This document shows positions 39,822 through 49,172 of a DNA stretch of 64,000 nucleotides, piece by piece (within the stretch, counting starts at the first letter, position 1; each line of letters begins with the position of its first letter). The position numbers were made by a program, and so were the translations under genes. Location: NCBI GenBank assembly GCA_036272195.1, contig DATAZE010000044.1:1-64000 (forward strand). Reading direction: 5' to 3'. The notes under the pieces are model-generated. The model made no database searches. It saw only the letters and a list, made by a program, of their open reading frames with translations, and had not been told where the DNA came from. The DNA comes from DASXHY01 sp036272195 (GTDB taxonomy: Bacteria; Verrucomicrobiota; Verrucomicrobiia; Limisphaerales; DASXHY01).

Positions 39822-42260
39822 GTGGAACCAACAACGCACAGATCATCCAATGCAGCGAACCGGACATTGTTCTGGGTCACGCAAATTATTTTTGCGCTCG
39901 CCATTTCCATCGCCGGCGCCCGCGAACATCCGCGCTACGTTGCCGGGCAAATTCTCGTGAAGCCGCGCGCCGGAGTTTCCGAATCGACTCTCGCGACCAA
40001 GCTCGGCAGGCGCGGCGCAGTTTCCCATCTCAAGTTGCAGCGCCTGAATGTGCGTGTCGTCAAAGTCTCTGAGGAGAATGTTGAAGCGACGCTGGCTGCG
40101 CTCAAGAATGATCCCGACATTGAATTTGCCGAGCGCGATTACGTGGCGGAAGTGGCGTTCGTGCCCAATGATTCCGACGTGGCAAACGAATGGCACCTTT
40201 CGAAAATTCAAGCGTTCCAGGCGTGGGACGGAACCATCGGCAACGGCAATGTTGTAGTGGCAGTTTTGGATTCGGGCGTGACCTTGAACCAACCGGATCT
40301 CGCCGGCCGAATTTTGCCCGGCTACGATTTTGTCAACACCAACCAAAACATCACGGATGATTTCGGTCACGGCACGGCGGTGACGGGAGTGATCGCCGCC
40401 AACGGCAACAACGGCCAGGGCGTCGCGGGTATCGCTTACGATTGCAGCGTGCTGCCGGTGAAGGTGATGGACAATAACGGATTCGCGCCTTATTCGACGA
40501 TTGCCGCCGGCATCAAATACGCGGTGGACAACGGCGCACGGGTCATCAATCTCAGCATCGCGGGCAGCGCGCCTTCGGCGACGTTGCAGGACGCGATCGA
40601 TTACGCCTGGAGCAACAACGTGGTCGTAGTAGCTGCCGCCGGGAACAACGCGGACAGCACGCCGCAATATCCCGCCGCGTGCAATCATGTGCTGGGCGTT
40701 TCCTCCACCGCGCCCGACGATTCGTTGTCATATTTTTCGAGTTTCGGCAGTGACATAAAAATTTCCGCGCCCGGGGAAACCATCTGGACCACTCAATCTG
40801 ATTTGAACAATCCTTATGGTCCCTGGCGCGGGACTTCCTTCGCCTCGCCGGTTGTGGCGGCGGTGGCGGCGCTGGTCATTTCCGCCAATCCCACGCTGTC
40901 CAACGACCAGATTGTTTCGCTGCTGGAGCAATCCGCGGACGACATCGGGGCGCCGGGCTATGATACGTCCTTCGGTTACGGCCGCGTGAATGCGTTGCGG
41001 GCGGTGAGCGCCGCGAGCGCGCTGCCGGGCGCGGTTTCGCCCGCACCGCAGGCTGCGCCGTCGGTGGTTCTGTCCACGCCTAACGCCAATGCACAATTTG
41101 CCCTGGGCACAAATATTTCGCTGCAAGTCGTCGGTTCGGCAAGCCATGCGGGCGGGGTCATCACCAATGTCGCGCTCATCGTTAATGGTGTGCAACTCGC
41201 CGACGGATCGGCGTCGCCGTTCAGTTTAAATTGGACGCCTACGCAGGCGGGCGAGTACTCCGTTGTCGCGGTTGTCGCCGATGACGGCGGTCTTATCGCA
41301 ACTTCTTCGGCGATCAATATTTTGGTGACAAATTCGGCAACACCGCCGCCGCCTGTGACTCCTCCGCCGTCCTCCAGCGCGACTCTGGCGGTGCAAACCA
41401 CGGGGGTGGGAATCGTTTCTCCGAAATTAAACGGGGCACAACTTTTGGTGGGCAAAACCTATACCTTGCGGGCCAGGGCAGGCGCGGGCCAGGTGTTTGC
41501 AGGCTGGAGCGGCGCTGCATCCTCTTCACCCACACTGACGTTCGTGATGCAATCGAACCTGGTGCTCACGGCGAATTTCATTCCCAATCCGTTCCTGGCG
41601 GTGAAAGGAAATTACGCCGGCCTCGCTGCGAATACGGATGTCGTGACGCCGGAAAACTCCGGCTATTTTGGATTAACGGTCGCCGCCTCGGGTGCGTTCA
41701 GCGGCAAGCTGTTGTTTGGCGGCGGGCGCTATCCGTTTCACGGAAAATTGGATTTGGGTGGCAACGCGGCGGTGGCGGTCAGCCGCGGAAAACTTTCGAG
41801 CCCGTTAATGATGACGCTGCATACGGACCTCTCGAATGGCACGGATCGAGTGAGCGGTTCGTTGACGAACGGTGCGTGGGTTTCCGCTGTGAGCGGCGAC
41901 CGAAACGTCTTTAATTCGCGGCTCAATCCACCCGCGCAAGCTGGCTTGCGCGATTTCATTTTGCAGCGGGCGGACAATACCGCTGTCGAAGCGGGAGTGG
42001 GCGCGGGGAAAATCGCCGCCTCGGGCACGACCAGCGTGAGCGGCAGCCTCGACAATGGAACAAAATTTCGCGCCGCGAGTTTGCTAGCGAAAAATGGTGA
42101 TTGTCCCTTTTACCTTTCGTTGAGCAAGGGCAACGAGGTGGTCATCGGCTGGCTCAATTTTCCGAAGGCGGACAATCCCACAGCGACCGGCACGGTGTTG
42201 TGGGTGAAGAGCGGGACGAATACTTTCAGCGCGCAATTGCAGGCGGCCTCGGCGCCGTAA
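39822..42260 (+). CDS. secreted subtilisin-like serine protease (S8) with C-terminal beta domains
   Basis: 812 aa from a GTG at 39822 (TTG at 39867 is possible). Signal helix at about residues 16-33, then a fervidolysin-type propeptide (VAGQILVKPRAGVSESTLA). The thermitase-like catalytic domain has Asp150 (VVVAVLDSGV), His183 (DDFGHGTAVTGV), Asn275 (AAAGNNAD) and Ser339 (RGTSFASPVVAA). After about residue 400 come an Ig-like domain, a proline hinge (TPPPPVTPPPSSS), an InlB B-type repeat (AGQVFAGWSGAASS) and a 200-residue beta-rich tail. All catalytic residues are intact. Confidence 0.93.
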   Translation: MEPTTHRSSNAANRTLFWVTQIIFALAISIAGAREHPRYVAGQILVKPRAGVSESTLATKLGRRGAVSHLKLQRLNVRVVKVSEENVEATLAALKNDPDIEFAERDYVAEVAFVPNDSDVANEWHLSKIQAFQAWDGTIGNGNVVVAVLDSGVTLNQPDLAGRILPGYDFVNTNQNITDDFGHGTAVTGVIAANGNNGQGVAGIAYDCSVLPVKVMDNNGFAPYSTIAAGIKYAVDNGARVINLSIAGSAPSATLQDAIDYAWSNNVVVVAAAGNNADSTPQYPAACNHVLGVSSTAPDDSLSYFSSFGSDIKISAPGETIWTTQSDLNNPYGPWRGTSFASPVVAAVAALVISANPTLSNDQIVSLLEQSADDIGAPGYDTSFGYGRVNALRAVSAASALPGAVSPAPQAAPSVVLSTPNANAQFALGTNISLQVVGSASHAGGVITNVALIVNGVQLADGSASPFSLNWTPTQAGEYSVVAVVADDGGLIATSSAINILVTNSATPPPPVTPPPSSSATLAVQTTGVGIVSPKLNGAQLLVGKTYTLRARAGAGQVFAGWSGAASSSPTLTFVMQSNLVLTANFIPNPFLAVKGNYAGLAANTDVVTPENSGYFGLTVAASGAFSGKLLFGGGRYPFHGKLDLGGNAAVAVSRGKLSSPLMMTLHTDLSNGTDRVSGSLTNGAWVSAVSGDRNVFNSRLNPPAQAGLRDFILQRADNTAVEAGVGAGKIAASGTTSVSGSLDNGTKFRAASLLAKNGDCPFYLSLSKGNEVVIGWLNFPKADNPTATGTVLWVKSGTNTFSAQLQAASAP

Positions 42261-42286
42261 CGGCATGATACGAACAAACGCGAACG

Positions 42287-42354
42287 CCTGGGAGCGCTGG
42301 CGTCCCGCCGGCGAGTTTCGAGGTTCGGGCCGGCGAGACGCCGGCGCTCCCAGG
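42287..42354. repeat. CCTGGGAGCGC inverted repeat between convergent genes
   Basis: 26-nt arms (42287-42312, 42329-42354) are complementary at 24 of 26; each arm contains GCCGGC. It lies between the convergent subtilase and GH57 genes and is a likely bidirectional terminator. A half-copy is at 25770-25784. Confidence 0.8.
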
Positions 42355-42364
42355 AATTCATCGA

Positions 42365-42388
42365 GAGCCTCCTTACGTCGGCTGCTAC
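42365..42388. repeat. single arm of the GTAGCAGCCGACGTAAGG family
   Basis: 24 nt identical to 19402-19425. It is placed 7 bp beyond the stop of the GH57 gene, in the same orientation relative to the upstream gene as the arms that overlap the stops of sufT and the response regulator. Confidence 0.8.
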
Positions 42389-42395
42389 AAAGTTT

Positions 42396-43970
42396 TTAAG
42401 CCCAATAGCGGTAATCGACCTCGGGAAAGATATTATCGCGCGCTTCGATCTGCTTCAGCCACGGGTCGTCCACGCTCGTGTTCGTGAGTTGTTCGTGCAA
42501 CGCGAGAAAGCGAAACAAGTGATCTTTGACGCGTTTGCGCGCGTAATCGGGGCTGGTGCCGGTGCGCAGGATAAACGGCCAGTCGCTTGCCTGGGCGAGA
42601 AGAAGTTCGCGCGCGGCCTGCTTTAGCGCGCGCTCCTGCAACGGAGTTGCCCTGGGAAAATTCCGTGCGAGTTTTGTCATTCGCTCCTGCGCGACCTGAA
42701 GGTGCGGATAAATCCATTCGTTCGTTTCGTTCAACCACACGCGCCAATAGCCTTCTTCACCCCAACTGGACGCGCCGGGTCTGGCGACCTGGTTTGAGGG
42801 AAATTCTTTCAGGTACTCTTCCGGCGTCGTGAACGAGAAAACATTTTGATCGTAGTACGCTTTGCGGACAAAATAATCTAGGAACTCCGGCCCTTCATAC
42901 CACCAATGCCCGAACAACTCGGCGTCATAAGGCGACAGCACGAGCGGCGGACGGTCCATGATGAGGGCGAGGCGCTCGATTTGCGCCACGCGCGCTTCGA
43001 GAAAATGCTGCGCGTGACCGGCGGCGATTTGCAACGCCGCCGCGCGATGGTAAACCTGCTTCTGCGACGAATCCCCGGTGATGCGAAAATATTTCAGGCC
43101 GGTAAAGCCGCGTTTGTCCGGCGCGGGCATGTAGGGCCGGACGTAATCCAGGTCGAGGTCGAACCCGATGTCGCGGTAAAAATCGCGATAGTTGACGTCG
43201 CCGGGATAACCTTCGTGTTTGCTCCAGACCTGTTTGGCGGAATCGAGGTCGCGTCCAAAAGCGGCAATGCCGTTGGGCGTAAAAATCGGCGCGAAAACCC
43301 CGTAACGCGGCCGCGGGTTCGCGTGCAACAAACCGTGCGTATCGGTGATGAACCAGCGGATGTTCGCCTCCTGAAGAACCGTTTCCACGCCGTCCACATA
43401 CGCGCATTCCGGCAGCCAGATGCCGCGTGGGTCACGGCCAAAACAACTGCGATAATGATCGCGCGCGACGAGAATTTGCGCGCGCAGACTGGGTGCATGA
43501 TTGGCCAGCAGCGGCAACAACGCGTGGGTGGCGGCGCTAGTGATGATTTCCAGCAGGCCCGCGTCCTGAAACGACGCGAAGGCCGCGACGAGATTTTTTT
43601 TGCGGGCGAAATAGTAATCGCGGATTTCGCCGAGCCGCTGGTGATACAATTGGGCGAGTTGATTCAGCGGCTTGTCCCAATGCGTGCGATGCAGTTCCTT
43701 TTCCGCGAGGTCAATGAGCGCCTCGAGATGCCGCACGTAACGATCCTGCAAAAGCGGGTCGAGCAGCATCGCGCACAACGTCGGCGTGAGCGTGAGCGTG
43801 AGCCGGGTGTCCATGCCGTCCCGCTGCCAGCGTTCCATCATTTGCAGCAGCGGCACATAGGTTTCGGTGATGGCTTCGAATAGCCAGTTTTCCTCCAGGA
43901 ATTTCTCGTGCTCGGGATGCCGGACGAAGGGCAGATGCGCGTGGAGGATGAGCGAGAGGTGTCCTTGCAT
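42396..43970 (-). CDS. GH57 family 1,4-alpha-glucan branching enzyme-like protein
   Basis: 524 aa, the length of AmyC/TK1436-type enzymes. Conserved regions: LILHAHLPFVRHPE, GIWLPECAYVDGVE with the nucleophile position E188, and LVLSPYDAELFGHWWYEGPEF with the acid D349, matching positions E184/D353 of the T. thermophilus enzyme type. A C-terminal helical DUF1957 domain follows. It would introduce alpha-1,6 branches into glycogen-like glucan. The first downstream partners in the same direction are a small membrane protein and a DUF4912 protein. Confidence 0.92.
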   Translation of the reverse strand: MQGHLSLILHAHLPFVRHPEHEKFLEENWLFEAITETYVPLLQMMERWQRDGMDTRLTLTLTPTLCAMLLDPLLQDRYVRHLEALIDLAEKELHRTHWDKPLNQLAQLYHQRLGEIRDYYFARKKNLVAAFASFQDAGLLEIITSAATHALLPLLANHAPSLRAQILVARDHYRSCFGRDPRGIWLPECAYVDGVETVLQEANIRWFITDTHGLLHANPRPRYGVFAPIFTPNGIAAFGRDLDSAKQVWSKHEGYPGDVNYRDFYRDIGFDLDLDYVRPYMPAPDKRGFTGLKYFRITGDSSQKQVYHRAAALQIAAGHAQHFLEARVAQIERLALIMDRPPLVLSPYDAELFGHWWYEGPEFLDYFVRKAYYDQNVFSFTTPEEYLKEFPSNQVARPGASSWGEEGYWRVWLNETNEWIYPHLQVAQERMTKLARNFPRATPLQERALKQAARELLLAQASDWPFILRTGTSPDYARKRVKDHLFRFLALHEQLTNTSVDDPWLKQIEARDNIFPEVDYRYWA

Positions 43971-43993
43971 GTCGGGTCAGGAAAGCGGATGCG

Positions 43994-44263
43994 TCATTGG
44001 TCGGTATCTTCCGTATCGTCGATGTCGTCGGTCAATTGCTCGGCCAGCGATTCGCTTCCGGCAAATAAAATCACGCCCAGCAACAACAGCCCCGCGCCTA
44101 TTATATAATGCCAGATATTGGTTTTGACCGGGTCAATGTGGTCATGCACCTGGATTTGATGGTGCTCGATTTCCAATCCGATTTCCAGCGCCCCAAAAAC
44201 CATCAGTCCGCCAGCGATAATTTGAATGAGGGTGCGAACGGGGCGTTTCATTAGCAACGACAA
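43994..44263 (-). CDS. small two-helix membrane protein
   Basis: An 89-aa protein. Helix 1 (TLIQIIAGGLMVFGALEIGLE), a histidine-rich loop (EHHQIQVHDHIDP), helix 2 (WHYIIGAGLLLLGVILFAG) and a very acidic tail (LTDDIDDTEDTDQ). It sits between the DUF4912 and GH57 genes, 6 and 23 bp from them, so in one operon. No family recognised. Confidence 0.7.
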   Translation of the reverse strand: MSLLMKRPVRTLIQIIAGGLMVFGALEIGLEIEHHQIQVHDHIDPVKTNIWHYIIGAGLLLLGVILFAGSESLAEQLTDDIDDTEDTDQ

Positions 44264-44269
44264 ACCGGC

Positions 44270-46171
44270 TTAGAAATTCTCCAACTGCAATTTCTGCAAT
44301 GACGGATCCTGCGGATGCGCGCACACATCGCCGCGATATTCCGTTTGCCGGCTGAATTTCAACTCGGCGGCGCGCCCGTCTGTCTGGTCGGCGGAAATGG
44401 CGACCACCGGCATCTCGTAATTCCCATCCGGCAATGCGAAGCGATAGCTGAATGAACCATCGGAGCGCAATTTTATTTTTCGCCCGCCGATGGAAACGGT
44501 CGCGTCCGGCTCGGTCGCGCCATAAACAATCAGTTCGGCGTTCACGTTGAACCAGAAACCTTTCAACTTCTCCTGTTTGCCGGTGGGACTCGAAATTCCG
44601 GTGATTGCTTCCGAGGGCGAAGTGGGCGCGCCGGGGGCCAAAGCGCCCAGTTCCGCAGCGGTCATCGAGGCGAGTTCCTGCACCAGCTGGCGGCGAATCA
44701 CTTCCGTAATTTCCATCGAGCCCATCCATACGCGTCGCACGTGGTCCATGCTGATGACTTCGGCCAGCGCGCGTTCCTGCGCGGGTATCCATGCGGACGG
44801 CTTCCACGCGGAGCGCTTTTTCCCGCGCGCGCTCTGAGGCAAAGACGCGGTTTGTGAAGGTGCGGTAGCGGGAGGAAACGAGATCGTTGAGATATGCGGC
44901 AATCCAGTGTGACCGTCGGCGCGCAATTCCTGCAACGCCTGGGCCAGCGGCGGATTTTCGTGCACGGCTTCCTTCACGAGCGAAAGTAATTTCTCCATCG
45001 GCACCTCAAACGGCATGGTGCTGAACTCGGCGGAAGTATCGGCAGACACGGCGTCCGGCGGTGTGAGCGTGGTGGCGGAAGTGGAAACCACGGTCCACTT
45101 ATCGGCGGCGGAATAATAGCCGAGTTCCGCCAGGTAGCGCGTGTTCGCCTGCTCGACGTGCACAAACCAATGACGCGATTCCGGATGCACCTGGACTTCG
45201 ACGGCGGGTTTGCCACGCGTCGCCTCAATATAGATGCGCACAACCAGATGGCCGTCGCGCGAATAGGCGTTGTAACGGCGCTGCTGGTCGCCCGACAAAT
45301 CCCAATGTGCGTAAAGCCAATGGGGGTCGCGCGCGGCCAACAAAATCGCGCCGGTGCCGTACGATTCCGGCAGTTCGCCCTCCGTGGGAAGTTTTTCCAC
45401 CCGCGCCTTTGGCCCAAGGGCATAACGCTGGCCCGGGCCGCTGACGTGGGACGGTCCCGATTTATCACCTTCGAGCAAAATAGCAGGAATTCGGGCCGGC
45501 GCTTTGCGAGCGGGGCGGGCGGCTTGTTTCACCGGTAGAGGAGGTGCAGTGAAGGTGTGTTTTTCTAGCGGGATTGTTTTTTCGGCCGCGGGAAGTTTTG
45601 TTATCGCAACGGGCTTTGTTAAAACGGCCGGTTTTGTTTCACCCGCGGATTTGGCGATAATCACAGGTTTGATGCCAATGACAGGCTTGATGCGAGGCTT
45701 GGGTTTTACAACGGCGTCCAGCTTCGCTTCGATCGCAGGCTTAATTGGAGCCGGCGGTTCTGGTTTGGCCACCGGTTTTTTCTCCTCGACGGGTTTGGCA
45801 GCAATCGCAGTTTTCGGTTCCTTCAAAGACTTGACTGCTGGCGGGGGTCGGGTCTCTGTCACCGGCTTGATCTCGGGCAATGGCTCCGGCTTGACCGGAG
45901 GCTTCGTTTCCTTCGCAGGCTTGACCGTGACCTTTTTGGTTTTGGCCTTGGGTTTGATTTCGACCGCTTTTGGCTTTGTCGCGGGCTTTGCTTTCACGGG
46001 CGTCACCGGTTTCTCAGTTTTTACGGCGAGTTTGCGGACTTTTTTTACAGCGGCGACCTTCGGCTTTTTGGAAGACTTAGGCTTCACGGTCTTCGCGCCT
46101 GTTTTAGGTACGGCCGAAACGGCCCGCCGGGAAAGCGGCTTGGCCACGGTGATCTTCTTTGGCTTCTTCAT
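44270..46171 (-). CDS. DUF4912 protein with a long Lys/Pro-rich N-terminus
   Basis: A 633-aa protein. Residues 1-235 are a low-complexity, strongly basic KPK/KPV/KPA-rich tail resembling histone H1. About 265-385 is DUF4912 (GTGAILLAARDPHWLYAHWD, then a sugar-binding-like beta domain). About 440-560 is helical (ISMDHVRRVWMGSMEITEVIRR), and 560-630 is an Ig-like strand set. DUF4912 genes recur next to GH57/DUF1957 genes, suggesting glucan binding; this is inference. First gene of the cluster. 46172-46466 upstream is a divergent promoter region without a gene. Confidence 0.85.
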   Translation of the reverse strand: MKKPKKITVAKPLSRRAVSAVPKTGAKTVKPKSSKKPKVAAVKKVRKLAVKTEKPVTPVKAKPATKPKAVEIKPKAKTKKVTVKPAKETKPPVKPEPLPEIKPVTETRPPPAVKSLKEPKTAIAAKPVEEKKPVAKPEPPAPIKPAIEAKLDAVVKPKPRIKPVIGIKPVIIAKSAGETKPAVLTKPVAITKLPAAEKTIPLEKHTFTAPPLPVKQAARPARKAPARIPAILLEGDKSGPSHVSGPGQRYALGPKARVEKLPTEGELPESYGTGAILLAARDPHWLYAHWDLSGDQQRRYNAYSRDGHLVVRIYIEATRGKPAVEVQVHPESRHWFVHVEQANTRYLAELGYYSAADKWTVVSTSATTLTPPDAVSADTSAEFSTMPFEVPMEKLLSLVKEAVHENPPLAQALQELRADGHTGLPHISTISFPPATAPSQTASLPQSARGKKRSAWKPSAWIPAQERALAEVISMDHVRRVWMGSMEITEVIRRQLVQELASMTAAELGALAPGAPTSPSEAITGISSPTGKQEKLKGFWFNVNAELIVYGATEPDATVSIGGRKIKLRSDGSFSYRFALPDGNYEMPVVAISADQTDGRAAELKFSRQTEYRGDVCAHPQDPSLQKLQLENF

Positions 46172-46466
46172 AACAACAGTCCTTGCGACGGGGTGGCGCG
46201 CCTGCTCGTGGAGATTAAGCCCCGAATTTCAGCCGCGCAACGGTAATTTGGTTTGCGCCCGTTGGGTAAATCCGCAGCGCCGCGCATCCAACATCATTCC
46301 CGTCCTCGCCCTCGAAATCCGCCACAAATCGAGAACGAAGACGACAGAGAAGACGAAGAACGAACATCCTTTAGCGTTCAAGATGCGCACGATTTGTTCT
46401 TGTTCCGCAAACTTTCTTGCAAAGAAAATATTCGGGCATTAAGTTGCGATTAGCAAACCGGCGAAT

Positions 46467-46868
46467 ATGGGAGTTTCCAAATCAAAAACCGAGAGCGAGC
46501 GATTGCGTCCGCGTATTTTCATCGTGGACGACGAACCTATTTTACTGGAGCTGGCCCAGAATATTTTAAGCGACTTGAATTACGACATGCAAACGTTCAC
46601 CAATCCCGAGATGGCTTTGCAGGTCTTTGCGGCGGCAGACAAACCGCCGGAACTGGTCATCACCGATTTCGCGATGCACGAAATGGACGGGTTGGATTTG
46701 ATCCGGGCATGTCGCCGCCGGAATTCGAAACAAAAAATCCTGATGGTCAGCGGCACGGTGGATGAATCCATTTTCGCCAACACGGACGTCAGACCGGACC
46801 GGTTTCTCGCCAAACCCTACCAGCCTGCGGCGCTCATGAAGGTCGTGCAGGAGCTTCTTGGCAATTGA
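46467..46868 (+). CDS. single-domain response regulator
   Basis: 133 aa, receiver only. IFIVDDEPILLELAQNIL supplies the acidic pair, ELVITDFAMHEMDGLDL the phospho-acceptor Asp, and DRFLAKPYQPAALM the conserved Lys. No output domain, so it relays a signal to another protein. The next gene starts 66 bp downstream in the same direction. No kinase is adjacent. Confidence 0.9.
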   Translation: MGVSKSKTESERLRPRIFIVDDEPILLELAQNILSDLNYDMQTFTNPEMALQVFAAADKPPELVITDFAMHEMDGLDLIRACRRRNSKQKILMVSGTVDESIFANTDVRPDRFLAKPYQPAALMKVVQELLGN

Positions 46869-46933
46869 CGGGGGGCGGCCCCTCAGCGAGATTGGCCGAA
46901 GCAGGAAGTTGTCAAATTCAACCCAGTCGACTT

Positions 46934-47716
46934 ATGAAAAAAATTCTCGTCCGCATTGCAATCGTTCTGGTGGTGTTGATCGTCCTCGTTGCGCTCTCGG
47001 TGCATTTCTTTCTGGATGGCGCGGTCAAAAACGGAATTGAAACTCTTGGCCCGAAGATGACCAAGGTAGATGTGAAGCTGGACGCGGTCAGCATCTCCCT
47101 CCTGTCCGGTTCGGGGAAAATCAAGGGCCTGGTGATTGGCAATCCGGAAGGCTATAAGACGCCGCACTCGATCAGCATCGGCACGGCATCCCTGGCGTTG
47201 AAGCCGGGCACGCTGCTTTCGGACAAAGTCGTGATCACGTCCATCAATTTGGAAGCGCCGGAAATCACTTTTGAAGGCGGCCTCGGCGGAAACAACCTGA
47301 GCAAGATTCTCGCGAACCTGAACGAAAATACCAGCGGCCCGGGCGGAACCAATGTGGCCGGGGCATCGCCGAAGGAGGAAAAGAAGGCCGCCAAAAAACT
47401 GGAAGTGGATGATTTTACCATTACCGGCGCGAAGCTGGATGCGAACATCACCGATTTGGGCGGCAAAACGTTGACGGTTCCCCTGCCGACGATTCATTTG
47501 ACCAATCTCGGCACCGGGCCGGACGGCATCACGGTGACGGAATTGACCAAGCAGGTGATTTCGGCCATTCAAAAACAAGCCGTCGAGACGGTGGCGAGCG
47601 AATCGGGCAATCTCGGCAAGGCCGCCAGCAATCTGACCAAAGGGCTCGGCACCAATGCCAGCGGCACGATAAATAATGCCGCCAAGGGCATCGGGGATTT
47701 GTTCAAGAAGAAGTAA
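46934..47716 (+). CDS. AsmA-like membrane-anchored protein
   Basis: 260 aa from the ATG at 46934 (the frame opens at 46865, but the first 23 codons have no hydrophobic start). One N-terminal helix (ILVRIAIVLVVLIVLVALSVHFFL), then beta-strand repeats typical of AsmA/TamB-like proteins (VDVKLDAVSISLLSGSGKIKGL, DKVVITSINLEAPEITFEGG, VDDFTITGAKLDANI). It likely spans the periplasm and may help in lipid or envelope homeostasis. It ends in Ala/Gly-rich helices. Confidence 0.7.
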   Translation: MKKILVRIAIVLVVLIVLVALSVHFFLDGAVKNGIETLGPKMTKVDVKLDAVSISLLSGSGKIKGLVIGNPEGYKTPHSISIGTASLALKPGTLLSDKVVITSINLEAPEITFEGGLGGNNLSKILANLNENTSGPGGTNVAGASPKEEKKAAKKLEVDDFTITGAKLDANITDLGGKTLTVPLPTIHLTNLGTGPDGITVTELTKQVISAIQKQAVETVASESGNLGKAASNLTKGLGTNASGTINNAAKGIGDLFKKK

Positions 47717-47803
47717 ACTGCCAAGTATTGTCGGCAAAATATGGTTGAGATCTTCCGGCGAGATGCCGGAAGCACGTTGAAGCCGGCGCTCTTTCCGAGA
47801 GGT

Positions 47804-49171
47804 TTACTTTCCAAGTTCAGGCAGGCTCGCGGCGGCGACCGCCTGGCCGATGCGGCGGCTTTTCTCATCCGGCACATGCAGTTGAAAACGCTCCGCCACT
47901 TCGGGAAATTCCGCAGCCAGCACTTCGCGGGCTTTTGCCAGCACGACATCGCCGCCGGCACCGGTCGTGACGCGACCCAACAAGAGTAGATGTTGAAACG
48001 AATAGAAATCCGCGTAGTGCGGGAGCGTGTATCCCAGGTAAACACCGATGGTCTCGTAAATCTTTTTCGCGCGGACATCGCCTTTGGCCATCAGGCTCTG
48101 GATTTCCTTGAGCCTCTCCGGCAAGCCCATTTCCGGGGGCAACGAAATTCCAGCGGCGGGCAATAATTTGTTCACCGCCTGTTGCGAGAAATACATAACG
48201 CCCACGCCACGATCGCCGGACCATTCGTCAGCGGCGGCGGACGGATTGTAATCAACGGGCGCAAAGGCCAGTTCGCTCAACCACCCGGTCATGCCGCCGC
48301 GAGGCGTGAGAAAACCCGCCGCCTGGCTGGAACCCATCGCCACGCCCAGCAGGCCTTTCGCTTTCAAGGACATGGCACCCGCGAGCGCGGTTACATCGCC
48401 GTCATTCGCGACTTCGAGGGGCACGCGCCATTCGTCGCGGAGGCGCAGGAAAATATTTTTGGCTTCGTCAAAGCGTGCGGCGGGCACAGCGCGAAAGAGT
48501 GACGCCACCATGATCTTGTTGTTTACAATCACGCCGGCGGAACTGCCGCCAATGGCGTCCACGCGCGGCAAATGCGCCGCGGCTTTTTTCAAACCGGCGG
48601 TGAGATGTTCGTAATGATAACGCGGGTCGGCTTCGTCCTTCGGGTTCCAGGGAAATTCGTCAGTGTAAACCGCTTCGCCATCCTTCACGGCGGCGACTTT
48701 GTAATCGCTCGCGCCGAGGTCGAAACCGATGCGGCAGCCATCCAGGTGTCCGCCGAGGGCGGAGTCCATGTTGCGTTCGGCAGGAACGGAATCGGCGTCT
48801 GTCAGCGCGACTTCAAAAGGCCGTTCATAAACGCGGCCCATGAGTTCCACGTCAAATGCTCGCGCACCGGCGGAGGAATAAAGATCGCGAATGTGCTCGC
48901 CAAGAATTCGCGGGCCGCCGAAATGAATTTTCCAGCCGCCATAGGCCCAGAGCAAAAATTTGACGAGCCTTTCAACGTAAAGAAGTGTTTCGGCATCCGC
49001 TTGCACACTAACGACGGTTTCGCGGCGTGAGAGCAGGCCGCCTTCGCGTTCCAGGCCGATGACAAGCGGCAGGGCTTTGCCAGCGGCCTGGATTTTTTTG
49101 AGATAATTGCGGTTGAACACAACCGCCGGTTGAAACGCCGGATCCAACGGCGCCGGAATCCTTAAACTCAT
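47804..49171 (-). CDS. ROK-family protein (sugar kinase-like) with N-terminal extension
   Basis: 455 aa. The first 150 residues are not ROK-like. A ROK/ASKHA ATPase follows: phosphate 1 motif CRIGFDLGASDYKVAAVKDGE, sugar-binding RVDAIGGSSAGVIVN, VPLEVANDGDVTALAGA and LLGVAMGSSQAAGF. The HxCxxGxxGCxE zinc motif of typical ROK members is not seen. It starts 1 bp after the stop of the sodium symporter gene, so import and phosphorylation of one substrate is likely. Confidence 0.82.
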   Translation of the reverse strand: MSLRIPAPLDPAFQPAVVFNRNYLKKIQAAGKALPLVIGLEREGGLLSRRETVVSVQADAETLLYVERLVKFLLWAYGGWKIHFGGPRILGEHIRDLYSSAGARAFDVELMGRVYERPFEVALTDADSVPAERNMDSALGGHLDGCRIGFDLGASDYKVAAVKDGEAVYTDEFPWNPKDEADPRYHYEHLTAGLKKAAAHLPRVDAIGGSSAGVIVNNKIMVASLFRAVPAARFDEAKNIFLRLRDEWRVPLEVANDGDVTALAGAMSLKAKGLLGVAMGSSQAAGFLTPRGGMTGWLSELAFAPVDYNPSAAADEWSGDRGVGVMYFSQQAVNKLLPAAGISLPPEMGLPERLKEIQSLMAKGDVRAKKIYETIGVYLGYTLPHYADFYSFQHLLLLGRVTTGAGGDVVLAKAREVLAAEFPEVAERFQLHVPDEKSRRIGQAVAAASLPELGK

Positions 49172-49172
49172 G

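Noticed and set aside
46253..46453. 66-aa frame in the divergent region before the receiver gene
   Set aside because: Low-complexity basic/acidic translation with no start signal or similarity to a known protein.
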